From: Rhyzopertha dominica
Lineage: Eukaryota > Arthropoda > Insecta > Coleoptera > Bostrichidae
Direction: 5' to 3'
DNA length: 64,000 nt
NCBI GenBank assembly: GCA_025024175.1
Contig: QCXZ01000064.1
Span: forward strand, 26,098,286 to 26,162,285
Shown: positions 22,545 to 35,279 of the stretch, piece after piece
Layout: every line of letters starts with the position of its first letter
Position numbering within the stretch: position 1 is the stretch's first letter
Notes under the pieces: generated by a model
Databases searched by the model: none
Seen by the model: the letters and a program-made list of their open reading frames with translations, nothing else
What the model was told of the DNA's origin: nothing
Position numbers and translations under genes: made by a program

Positions 22545-24740
22545 TGTTAATGCTGTTGGAAGTATGACTCCCAATTATAGAAATATGTGTTAAAGTTGCT
22601 TAAAAACCATCGTGGGTGTGTTGGAATGCGATTTACAAAATTTTTTATACAACTTAGAGCTATGAAATAACTAAATAGGCATTGCTCTTCTAGAAAATCC
22701 CCTATAAAGTGTTTAAAGAACATATTAACACGTTTTTAAGCTTACCACATGTATGTATTGTCAGAAGTAGCCAACTATGAACAGATTCTGTGTATCAGTT
22801 TTGCTAAAAGATCCCTATTTATCCACATAGAAAATACACATAACAATGAAGGCTCTTGTGTTTTTTTTATTTGCTGACAACTTCCTCATACTGATAATCA
22901 ACTTCAAAAAGTTATACTTGAAATTTAGTTTACTGTTCATGATTAGATGTATCAGAACTTTTGCAGAAGAACACTTACCATAAGTACAGATAAAGTAGCT
23001 GTAACTTATAAGGCTTCTATACTGCTTTTTACTACGGACAACTTGCATGCATTGCCATTTTAAGGAATAAATATTGCATCTAGAAGTAGTCAACTAAAAT
23101 CTTGCTTTCTATGATTAGATGCATCAAAACTCTTGTGAAATACTTAAGAACATAAATTTAGGTTGTACAGTTTGTGGATAAGAAATAAACACGTTCTGTG
23201 TGGTATGTGTGACATATATTCAATTTCCAGCTATCCTACCTTTTGCCATGGTTACAGCAACCAGTCCACACAGATAAAACACATTAATAAACTGCAAGCC
23301 CATCATCGACGTCTCCTTGAATACCAAAACACAGTTTGCACAAAATTGCTCGTACGCGTATCAGTTCTTAATATCGTAACCGTATTTATCTAAACTTTCA
23401 CACTCGGTCTCGGAGGGACTTGGTGCATGTCCCAGCGTCGACGCAGTGGGAGTCGTACTGAGGCAGTTGTCTGCTTAGGCGGTAGTCGTTTCGGCCTTCT
23501 CTGTCTCACACCGCTCACCTGGTAATGTTACCTTGATGGTATGGGTTTGCCGCACGTCTACCCACCTCGCCGGGGGATACAGTCGCTGTTTTTGATCAGG
23601 CGGTCTCGCTTGCCATAAGAATAATGCGGCAAACACTTGAGGACCTGGGCGGAGGAACCACCTGAGAGCGTAGTTTATCTTTTCGTCAAAACCGATTTTA
23701 ACACATTCCCAAATTTGCATTTAGAGGCATAAAATTGGAGGTCTAATGGTAAAACAGCGCACCCATGTACCAGTGCGAGCTGATCTGCATTGTTTCATTT
23801 TAAAAGGAAGAGTGCTATAGTTTTCAACTCACCTAGGATGAGTCGCTGTTTTAGACAGAATATAAGGTGAGAATAGTAGAGAAACTGAAAAAAAAGACAA
23901 TCAATTATTTCTACCAGAGAGTAGAGAACATCGTCTGCTCTTTTCCGGCTCCTACAATTATAGATACCTCTTATCATTTCTTGCACTTCATGGCAATAAT
24001 CAAGAAAGATTCTGCAACAACCGTTGCATATATCTAATGAAGAACGTCACTCTTATCACAACAAAAACTTGGGCAGACGATGAAACTGTCCTTAGTACGG
24101 TAAAAACAAGTCTTTCTACTACGAAAAACATCCAGTGGTTTTGATCCAGAAGCCTTTCAGTCCAGGAATATATAATACCTACCTGAAACAGGTCGACTGT
24201 ATTTCTCATCAGTAATTTTTTAATAGCAAGAAAATGTCGAAGAAAACCTCATTTTTGTCAAACGACACCATGCATTCTGAACTTTTTCTCTCTACAAACA
24301 GGGAGTAAACGGGGGCCACTTAAGAATGGCAATAGTTAAAGTGCGAGAAAATGAGTGCATAATATAATTGCTTTTCAAATTTGACGGTTAGAAAGTGTGT
24401 GCAATCATACAAAAGCTTGAGTTTATAAACTGAATTTTGTATCAACTTAGTTGCGTGCAGCTAAAACTGGAAATGATTTTCCATAATGAGACCCAAGTTT
24501 TTACTATGATCGACGAAATTTAACCGTATGTAGGATCTATATAAACATTAAAAGACTGTTTAAGAAAATTTGTACTCACTCTCGAACTGAGTTTACTATA
24601 TCTACTGTGCATATTATGAAAACTAGAGACTAACCGACAATTTAGAAGAGACATCATCATGTTTTACCGCTTAAGTTCTATCGATCAAGTAAGATCTAAA
24701 CTGCATCGATATAATGCTGAAACCGTAGTACTTTTTTTGA
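22545..24740. other. Intergenic DNA with a GC-rich island
   Basis: Mostly AT-rich without genes. The segment 23400-23720 stands out by its GC and CpG content. Its minus strand holds an 81-residue frame rich in P, R and W that I cannot assign. No splice context, tRNA fold or repeat boundary is evident. Confidence 0.4.
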
Positions 24741-24745
24741 CGCAT

Positions 24746-25246
24746 AATTAGGAACTTGCATAAAAAATGTATTGTCTTAAAAAATTGAAAAAAAAAATAC
24801 AATTTCAGTGATGTTTCATTTACTGCGATTGGTTATTTAATAACTTCACAGATTGAAGTTAAACCAAAGGCGATTAATAATGGCGCGCAAACGGCTGCAG
24901 TGGATGATGACGTCACGCCACGGTAATGCACAAATCATTATGCAACAGCGCGCGTATTTACTACTGTCAGAAATCAGCTTGACACGTTCCATTTGACGTA
25001 CTTTCTGCAGCGAGCGACCTTGGTGGGCGGGGCCTCATTACGGTTGCGTGACGCAATATTGTATTCAGCCAATCACGGTACGTTTGAACTAGCGTTTAAA
25101 ACCGCCGATTTATTTGAAAAATTTTTAATTTATTATTAGTATACAGATGAACATTAAGAAAAAAATTACTCACCATTTTCTAATATAGGAGAACTTCTTA
25201 TGAGAAAAAAATTAGAATGAAAATAAAATCATGCAAGTTCCTAATT
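24746..25246. mobile_element. 501-bp TIR element with promoter-like core
   Basis: The 16-bp sequence AATTAGGAACTTGCAT at 24746-24761 is found inverted and perfect at 25231-25246. Flanks GACGCAT and GACCAT could be a decayed target duplication. The AT-rich arms surround a GC-rich core (24880-25100) with TGACGTCA (24908-24915), GGGCGGGGC in a GC box (25022-25034), the near-palindrome TTGCGTGACGCAA (25044-25056) and CCAAT (25069-25073). No coding capacity is present. It reads as a MITE-like element whose core resembles a promoter. Superfamily unknown. Confidence 0.55.
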
Positions 25247-25249
25247 GAC

Positions 25250-27940
25250 CATTATTAATTGTATCAAACGCCTTTAAAAAACTGGTAAAACCAAATACTG
25301 ACGAAACCCTTATCATAAGCCGATATGAGATACTTAATCAATAACTCAAACTAGTGCAGTAGAAAAATGCTGAGAGACACTGGACATCGAAAATTATTTT
25401 CCTACAAAAAAAACAAAGTCTATTCGTAGACCAAAGATTCAAACACTTCTTAATCTGCAGGTTAGATGCTAAAAAACGTATAACAAGAGAGCTATTCAGG
25501 ATGAGGCCTTTTCCGCATAGGTATAGCAATGGCGATTTTTCACAGAGTGGGAAAATAAGTTTTTCCGCTACAACAATTGAAAATATGTAATAAATATGTA
25601 CAAATCAATTGCATAAGCGCAACACTCAAGTGATCTTGCCTATGCCAACATTAGCTTTTTTACGTTAGTATGGAGTGTGTGGCAACCGGAATAGTTACAT
25701 CTTTAGTTACGTGAATACGCAACTACCTGATTACGTGAGGGACAGGAAGACATATGCATCAGGCAAAGGGAAACGGGAGTCAGTCATTGCTCGGACTTGG
25801 AGCGAAATACAGCGAATATAAGTAGATAGTGTTTATGTTTATAGTATGGGATGGCAAAAGGGGTATTAAGCAGTACCAGGGTGTTAATAGCAGGCACCAC
25901 AGAGTGTATTTCTTCCAAACTGTCATTCTCAAGGAGAAACCTAATTGAAATAAGAATCTAATCGAATCGAATCGGATGTCAGGATCCGGGACGATATTAT
26001 CTGATTAAAAATACTAAGAAAAATATGCACTAATGGAATTGCTATTTGACAGATTGGAAGGTAAGCCAGATTTGACTCTATTAGTACCAATGTTTAAACC
26101 GCCCAGAGGTGACCACCTGAGTGTGAATCACCACGAGAAGAGACTGAAGCTATATAACGACGTTTTCTCATCCAACAGGGTTTCTTTTTTAGGCTTGCTT
26201 ATTATCCTTTTACTTCTCAATACTAAATTGAATTTGGTGTTTTCAGTTTCGCAAAAAAAATATTATTTTTTCCTTCAATTTGCTCTGTACATATTTTCCT
26301 TTCCGATGTAATTACTATCATTTTTTATTTACTCATTGTTTATTCTATTGTTTTTTGTCATTTCGTTAGTCATTGCTAAATCATAACATGTGTACAATAA
26401 TTATTTGAGAAACCCCACTAAGAGCTAGAAACGTAGTTATAAATATGTATAACGACTACTATTTAGAGATAATAGACACAAAAACTTAATATATAATCCA
26501 ACTTAAACTGCTGTTTTACTCGCGCGTAATAGAACAATGAAACTACCGTTTTAATCCGCCAGAAATAAAAGCGTGTATCGCCTAAAAACAAAAGTTTTTA
26601 CGCCAAGCTCGAATCCTGCCCACATCCGACAGCATCTGTTCTTCCAGAGCAGCTTGCAATTTTTACCATCATATATCACCGACGAGACATTTCGCCAACT
26701 CGCCTTTCCGTAAATTATGTTCCACACTGACCTAACCCTCCGCCGAGTTAGAATAATTGCAGGATCCCATTCCTTGCACAATGTGCCCAGAGAGGAGCTC
26801 TCAATGGTATCACGTTGAGTAAATAGAGGTGCAGCACAGTTTGATCACTCTCACTGTAGGTCATTAAAGTGTCAACGGATATGCGCCTTATAAATCACTC
26901 GAGAATGCACATTTTGTGTAATTGGGGGAATTTAAAAATCTGTGGAATAGGTATTATTTACTGGAGTGCCTGGGATCGACGGGTAAANGTACCAGTGTCA
27001 AGCGAGAGCCATTAGTTACGTAGTCAATACTTGCAACCGTTCTCGTTAATGCATGCAATATTTGCTTTTGTATCTACTTGATCGATGGCGATCTAAGGTG
27101 GGGTAAATCTAAGATGACTGGCGCACATTTAGATCTGAAAGTATAATAATTAGCATACATTTATTTATCTGCAACGGATATATTACTAGGTCATAGTTCT
27201 ACTATTTCGAAGCTTAGTGTTAGATTAATAAAACACTAATGTATGATGTAAAGCCCGCACTAATTAACATGATGGAAAATAATTCCGAAGAATTTTTCGG
27301 GATGGAAATAATTTTTCAACGACGCTTCTCAACATTATTTCAAACAAGTCATAACCTGCCTCAAAAATATAAGTACCCAGGAACCATAGAGTTCACCGCG
27401 CTCCATTTGCTATTTTTGAAAATGGTAGCAACTGCGTCGCAATCTTAGATTTCGAGAGCAATGAACCACTTTGAAACAAATTAATTTCAACGATATTACG
27501 CGGTTATTTTCGAAACCTTTCTACTTTGTCTGAATGATCTAAAGATAACACTTTGCTTTTGCCATTTGCAGCTAAAAAAGTAGCCTATGTTTCACAAGAG
27601 TTGAAATATTTCAACTCATCATCCTATTGAGAACTGTAAACAAAATAATATATTGGGGTGTTTCGTTTACGGTCTTTTATGCGAACCTTTATCAATCTGT
27701 GAAAATGACAAACGTGGCCTTATGCACTTATTTAAATTTTCACGAACGGATTGGTACAATGATTCTTATAAAGCAACAAATTCTGAGCCTCAATGAGAGG
27801 GAAGGTGTTTAGCACTTAGCGACACAGTTTAATGGCATTCCATTACCATCCAGTGATTTGATTTTTGCTGAACAAAACATTTCCAGTGTTCAGATTGCAG
27901 CCTAATTTGCATGCAGCTTATATCATTCTGTATTACAATC
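25250..27940. other. Intergenic DNA, nothing supported
   Basis: Short unremarkable open frames only. I see no repeat boundary, RNA gene or exon that I would defend. Confidence 0.45.
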
Positions 27941-28852
27941 CTTCAATTAGAGCCGGGTAGTACTCAAGTGCAAGTACTTAATTTCGGTACTTCGAGTACT
28001 TTGAGGCTTGATCCAATATAAAATACTTGATACTAAACTACTATTTATCAAAATTTCAAATTTATTTAATTCAGACTTTTTTTATTTTATAGAATGTATA
28101 ATAAAATATAATGTATTCTATGTATAGTTGAAAATTTACATTTATACTCCTTCCACAAATTAAACAGGTTTGAGTGTAAGTAACACAAATATTATTTAAT
28201 AACCCAAAATTACAGTGGTGGCCATATATGCACATTTCTTTCTTAACTTCAATGCAAGCTTTATGCTTTATAGATAGTGGATTTCAGATTATCTAGTTCA
28301 CAAAAGAAGCTCTTTAACTATGTTTCACGATTATCCAATAATTAAAAATGCTTTTTAGGTTACAACACTGGCCTTCCATCTTCAGCGCCTATAGAACGTT
28401 TTAGTTTATTCTCATCGTCAACAGCCTTCGACGTCATGCTTTAAGCGATCAAAATAATGAGAGCTTTTTTTTAAAGCAAATGAAATAAATCTGTAAATAC
28501 ATTTTAGATTCCGTAAAGCAATAAACAGCGCATTACTCAAGATTAACTAATTTCTAATTTTAATTAAATAAGAAGCAAAGAAGTTAAATAATATTAAAAT
28601 GAAGCATTATGCATTAACAAAATATCTAGGAAAATAGGAAAAAAGACAATATTTTAAGGGTACGCAATAGGCATCATGTTTGTGAATAAAATATTAGCTG
28701 AATAAAATGTTTAAATCACAAATTTATCTTAAACATTATTATTATTATTATTAGAATTTAGATCGTTTTTATTTATGTACTTATTGCTGCGTACTTCCAA
28801 TATCTACTGGAGTTCGTGTACTTGTTGTACTTGGCCCAGCTCTGCCTACATT
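27940..28852. mobile_element. Non-autonomous hAT-type DNA transposon
   Basis: The left end (27948) reads TAGAGCCGGGTAGTACTC. The right end (28844), read inverted, begins CAGAGCTGGGCCAAGTAC. Both ends carry several AAGTAC-type subterminal repeats, as hAT elements often do. The outer 8 bp, CCTTCAAT (27940-27947) and CCTACATT (28845-28852), agree at 6 of 8 positions, as expected of an old hAT target duplication. The 897-bp interior is AT-rich with no transposase remnant, so the element moved using enzyme supplied elsewhere. Confidence 0.65.
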
Positions 28853-31800
28853 TCAGGATTTTCATAATGCTCTGTTTTTTGGTAATAGTATTGCTTTTTG
28901 TGATTTGAAACTTAATTTTGACAGATATTTCTAATTACTGTTTTATAAAAAGAGTGAATATCCAAACTGAATGAGAGTACAAGTACACTATTCTTATGTT
29001 AAAGTGAAGTTTAGCTGCTTTGTTCTGTAGTTGCTTTCTTTTATACATGCATTAAATACACATCGCAGTTTAATCTAAAAGCATCCTTCTCGCAGAAACA
29101 CAGAAAGATGATCTAAGTGGAGGTCGTATTTAGTATTCAAATTATGTGAGTGATCAACAGTATATAGTAGTTAATAACATTAACTATAGAAGATGCAAAT
29201 TTTTACTATTAATGGAAAAGCAAGCGTCGGTTATACAAATAATTTATTAGTTTTTCACAAATCCAACCAGCTGTGTACTTGGCATTTCACTGTTTTATTA
29301 AATTTTATTATTTTATTTTTTTATTTTTTATTTTATTAAATTACAACGCCCTCTGATTAATTTATATATAGCTTACTATTGAGAGAAGGTCACCTGTATC
29401 ATTCCAGTAGCAATAAATATTTCTAGAGGGTAGCCGGTAGCGGGAATGAATTTCAGTTACAGCAATTTAAGAAATTGCGTCGGTACATTTAGACTGCACA
29501 ATCGTATATGCGCGTCGTGTCGGTGTTCGTGACCAAATTCGTGCTTCCCTAAATATATTTTTTATTCCATCAGGTAATGGTGGTAATCTCATCCCCCTTC
29601 TCATCGGATGTCAAGAATATTATACTTTCGAAGACCTCGAGCAAATGAGTTTCCTACCTTAAGCGCAGCCCATTCCTTATAAATGTAGCTAAATTCCCAC
29701 TGTAATTATCTTTTCATAAGAAAAGAAAAAAGTAAGAAATTGACTTACCGTCTTATTGTATTTACTTCTGAGTCATGTAAGGAACAGAATAACAATAATA
29801 ATAATAAAATTTCCTTTAAAAAACGATATCATTGTAGGTTATAAGTTTTTACTAAACAAAACATGAAAAAAGCAGATTAGAATACGTCAAAATGCAATAA
29901 ATGGACATTCTGCTATTAGACAAATCAGTTTGAGCTACAGGATGAACATATGATGTCGCCTAACCAAATTTATGTCACCTCATGTTTTCAGGATTTTTTT
30001 ATTCTTCATGTTTTTGATTTGTATGATTCATATTTTTTTAAGTATTTTGAACACTTTTGCATAGTCAAAGGTGCTAATATGCTTACCATATCGATACACT
30101 GATGCCATTTTAGATCTAAATATTTTATTGTTCGTTGCTTACGACCTCAACTAACCCAGGTAACGTTTGTAGCAACCTTATTTCAGTTAATAATCGACCG
30201 TTGTTTCAGTCAACAATAATACGTTCATTGTTTTGTCGTTAGTTGTTTCATTAAGACTTGCATAATTTTCTTTAATACCAATATAGGAATAGGAATTACA
30301 GAAAATATATATTCAGGTTTCGTGATTTATTACTTTAAGTCTAATTTTGCATAATAAATCAGTATAATAAATAAATAAATAAATAAATTGCTTTATACAT
30401 ACCCGAAGGAGAAAGTATATTAATTAATATTTAATTGTATTGGGATATTTAGGCTATTTGTTCCAGTCTTAGGTTTAATTCTACGAAAAGTGTCATATTT
30501 TTTTAAATATTTATTTTCGACTAGTTATTTAGACTTATTATTTATTTATAAACATGCCAGGTCATTTCTAGCAAGTAGAAAAATTTTACTTTAATAGATT
30601 CGTATATAGAATATATACTATTGTGATTTTTTGAATTGCACACCTATTTTTTAATTGTAACAAAAATTGGATTTGTATAAAACGTTAGCGGGCCGTATAC
30701 GTCGTGAGTCAAAAATTTATCATGTTATTTATTAACGAATTTTTGTTGTACCCATTTTTTATATGATTGAATGTTGCTTGTTAGTTGTGAGATTATAAGT
30801 CTTTTCTGTCTTGTAATTATTATACCTAGCCGGGTGTTCATGCCGAAAGTTTGGTCCATTTTGTCTGACTATAACACCTTAAATTCTGGATTTCACTTAT
30901 TGAACGACTGTCATCTGTAAATTGCTTACTATACTATAGTATAGTAACTATAAGTCTCGCTCTGTGGCTCAAATTTGTATATTTTCTTTATTTCTGTGTT
31001 TCCTTTTTATATTGATCTGTTATCAATGTAGGTCTCTGTGTTGACCATAACATCCTTTGCTTGCTGTTCTTTGTTGAATGCCGAGGTTCTAAGTGAACAA
31101 CACTTTTGATTATTCGATAGGTTGATATTTGTTGCGTAAGTGATTCATTTATTACTATACTTAAATATTGTACAATTAGTGTTAGTTTATTGCATGTAAT
31201 TGTGATTTTATTTTTGATTTCTACAAATAAATTTTTGTTTTTTATTTTCAGCTTCCGTTGATGATATGTAAGTATTTTTTTACTTACTGATTAAATAAGT
31301 GTCCGTAGCTAAAATTGCTAATACTGTTGACTGAAATTTTCTATGAAAGTTGCGTCAACTAAATTGTGATCTATTGGTGTTTATCTTTAAAACTGTTGGT
31401 TGAATTTTATCGTATCTGCATTATAGTAGATAAATCCTGCTATTCTTGATGTTTTCAAGTTGGAGATGGCTTAGATGTGATCAGTTGCAATGACCTACTT
31501 TATGTATGGGTAAAGGCACATCATGCTGCTTATACTTTTAGGATATTGTTTGGAATAATTATAATTATTGCTTTAATAAATAACCATTTTTGCGGTTTTC
31601 TTCTTTACCGCAAAGTTATATTTTTACTTTAATGCAGCATTACTGTAAATGTACATTATACAATTTTTATTATATTATTATATGAAAAACTGTTTTTAAC
31701 CAATCTTTACATTTTACTACATTCCAAGTAATCTTCTCCCTCATTTTTACTAGTCGCACATCTTAAATTTTAAATGCAACAATTGCGTTTAATGTAACTC

Positions 31801-34130
31801 CCTAAAGTTTCTAATTGCTAAATTCCAGTCACTTTTACAAAGCACCATACTTGCAGAAACCGCTTTCGCTAACAAATCTCTTTTGAAAATCTCATGAATT
31901 ACGTATTACTCTTTCAAACATGCGGCGTGAAAAATTATATAAATGCAAGATTTGTTTACCCACTTCACTGCGGCATCTCGGAAACCTACAGAATGCGGAT
32001 AGTTGTGCAAATTAATGCATAAAATAAAGAACTCGGCGAGTACCGCTTAGCAATTACGCTAGCATCTCACCCATATTCAAAAAAACGGGCGCAGAACGTT
32101 AATGAATTAATACATCTCGGTTAATTATGTGTACATCTGCAACTATGAACGCGAATCGCACGACTCTAAATCCAATATTGAGTGCAGATCTGCGAAAAGA
32201 AATAAGCCAGCGGAGATAAACCGGATCGGAAAAATAATTAGCTACAAGCAGTAAATCAGTTTTCGAACTTATTCGTTGCGCACTGCACAGCAAGAGAGAA
32301 AACATGGATTGTAGTATTGTATCTAGATGGTGACTCAACAATATAAGATGAAGCAATCGTGTTTCAACAGCATAGTGGAAATTTGTTGCTAAATATGAAA
32401 GGGTCATATAATTAAAAAAGTTTTATAGATTTCGGAGCTAAGCAAGGGTCACTACACTATTTCCATTGCATGATTTTTAAGATTTCAATATATAGATTGA
32501 TTGATTGGTAATGGGTAATATCGTAATTACGTTATGGTCTGAAACATTATGAGAGCGTCCCTGAAATGCCATACAACGACCTATCATAGGTTGCTGATAA
32601 TAAAATAAATTCGACCATTATTACCCCGTTGTGAGCCATATTTTTTTTTCGATGGCCTATATATTATGGTGATCTCAGAAAATAGTAAAGCTCGATGGAG
32701 GGTTTATTTTTAAAACGTGCATGTCTTACTAACCTAAGTTACAATTTAAGCTTTATTATTTTCTACAGGCTAATTTGAAAACCTTTTCTCAATGTATTGC
32801 TTAATGTTACTATTCCTTGAATACATCTTAAAAACCTTAACAAAACTGTCTTAAGTAAAATAAGGAGAATCTTATTAAAGTTCTCAAGTCCAGAATATAA
32901 AGACATCTTAAAACCTAGTGGTTGTATTTAATAACATTATTAAAATACTCGATAAGTAATGTGTAAATCTATATACATAAAATCAGTTATAAAACTCCTG
33001 TAAGGGTTTTATTGAAAATCTATTAGTTTTAAAACTTGACTAAAATATCATTAGAGTTTTATCACTGATTATAAAATGACTAATGTTATATATTTAGATT
33101 TAATCTGTATTTATCAATACCATTTATAATACTTATTATTCTCGTTAATGATTCTCAGAAATTAATATAAATACGTATAGGCANCTATACAGTTAATATA
33201 TTATTATCATCTGAAACAGTGCCTTACCTTTACCTGAAACTATTTTTATATAAAAAAATTTGCAATTTTATTTAAGGTTTTGGCGCTGGTTTATACACTT
33301 CATTGAGTAAACCGAGCAGTCTGTTGCATATTATTTTTTTAACAAAGGTGTAATGTTGGCTCTTCCATTTTTAGCACTATTGTATTCTTATATATCTCTA
33401 AAATCAACTCGTATAGCTCTTGTTAAGATAGATCCTCTATATTTTATCTTTTATTTCAATATATATTATTCCTTTCGATCTCCTTTACGTCTCCTTTACA
33501 CCACAGATCCAATATCACCTAATTCTTGTCTCATTGATGATTTTCGCCGTTTTACAAAGTGTCCTTACTTTCGCTAGATCAATACATCCCCAATTTTATC
33601 TCCGGGCAAAAATAAAAGTGTCGCTTACCCACGTCACCCCTGTGTGGGTTGAAGTTCATAATGACAAGCCTCTGAGTACTATCAATCACCATTAACCAGC
33701 ACCACTTCTGTGTGTGCCTGTGGCCGGGTCGAAACCTAATGGTTATTTTGAACTTCGGACGTCACCTGGTGCACATTATTGTACCAAGTTTAATGGAGCT
33801 AGAAACAGAGACGAGGACGGATGATTACCGTTAGGTGGAAATTAATTTATCTTGATTTTTGTCGGCTTGTGGGCGTACATATTTATTGAAGGATTTATAG
33901 CATCGTTTTTTTTCAAAATCAGTCACAATGGTGAACTGGTCAATCTACAAACTCGCAATGAATAAATTAAGCATAAGTTTTCTTCATTTTATTAGNTAAT
34001 TATAAGTCCCACGTGGCGCACTCCGAAACTCAAGTCTTAAAGTCAGTAATAGCAAAATTCTATCACAGATTTTATTGCAGGTTGAACTCGTGCCACATAC
34101 ATCCGTATTATACAGGGTTATGTAATCTAA
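28853..34130. other. Intergenic DNA with simple repeats
   Basis: No gene is supported. An (AAAT)-type microsatellite lies at 30366-30389, and T/A-rich runs occur near 29.29-29.34 kb. The stretches 29.4-29.7 and 31.9-32.4 kb are less AT-rich and could be conserved non-coding DNA. This is not testable here. Confidence 0.4.
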
Positions 34131-34133
34131 ATA

Positions 34134-35276
34134 AAGTTTATATAAACATAGCCTCTTACATGCTTGGTTTCAGAAATACAGCCCTTCAAGGACCTGACAG
34201 AAAAATCACGTTTTCAAAAATGCATCGAGAATCCATCAACCTTAAATTTCAGATTTGGTAAATCGACTTATTATGTAAGGACAGTTATTTGCCAGTTGTT
34301 TTAAGTTTTTGTGAATAGTGGGAGTTGAAGTCANATGGGTATGCTTTGTACTTCTTTATTTGAACCCCTAACTTTTTTGCTACTCGGTTTTTTACTACTT
34401 CGATAGGATATTCCGATTTATACCCTCTTTTTCTAAAAAATTTTATCAAAGGTTTTCGAGATATTCGGCACTTTGTGGGGCATGTTAGGCAAAAATTTCC
34501 CAAAATCCGAAATCAAGGTACTATGACAGTCGAAACAAAAGTAGTGTTATTGTGTCAAATTTTGTCAATATACGAGTAATAGTTGATTTTCTAACTAACG
34601 TGGTTTGTCTTCATATGCTGAATCTGAATACACCAATATGATATTTATTTAAAGCCTTTATAATGGGAATGCGTTAGCTGCTGTTCGGTAATATCGCAGA
34701 CATTTTCCTGCATAGCTATCATACCCTATCATAGTGTTTTTGCAAGAGAATTCCAATCTTTGCGTGAACGCGGATGTCTTCCCAGCTATGGCGTTTCTTC
34801 CTAAAGTCATGATAGGCAAAAAGCAAAGAAGTCAAAAATCGTTTGAACACTTGATTTAATGAATAAATAGATACATTAGTTAGCATTGTAGTCATTAGTG
34901 ATTTCCATTATTACTTCGTTATTGTTATTTTGTTTGTTGGCTGTCGTTTGATATTTTTACTACAAACCACAAAATGCTGAATAGTGAATACCTTGCAACT
35001 TTAGTCAGAATTTTTGGTAAAAGAGCGTATAAATTTAAATATCCTATTAAAATTGCAAAAAACTGATTAGTTAGGAGTTATAGAAAAGTACAACGCAACA
35101 ACTAATCACAAAAAAAATTGCGAATAACCGTGTTTAAATAATAAAACGATCTGGCAAATCTGAAGTTTATAGGCTTACGGATTCTCGAGGTATTTTTGAA
35201 AATGTGATTTTTCTGTCAACCCCTTGAAGAACTGTATCTCTGAAACCAAACGCATAAGACGATTTTTATATAAACT
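34134..35276. repeat. Large inverted repeat (fold-back or TIR element)
   Basis: A segment of about 130 bp at 34134-34265 recurs inverted at 35146-35276 with roughly 80% agreement. Shared strings include GACAGAAAAATCAC and TTTTCAAAAAT. Weaker similarity extends inward another 40 bp. The interior of about 880 bp has no recognisable transposase; one 72-residue minus-strand frame (34285-34503) is unassigned. It may be an old fold-back element or two separate copies of one repeat in opposite orientation. Confidence 0.5.
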
Positions 35277-35279
35277 TTT

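Noticed and set aside
23735..23790. tRNA-like or SINE promoter text (GGTCTAATGGTAAAAC followed by a CGCAC/GTGCG hairpin).
   Set aside because: No acceptable B box or complete cloverleaf can be drawn; only the A-box-like part fits.
26551..26781. Minus-strand frame with a GGATTCGAGCTTGG string resembling a polymerase III B box.
   Set aside because: No A box at a suitable distance and no tRNA-like fold; the frame itself is not protein-like.
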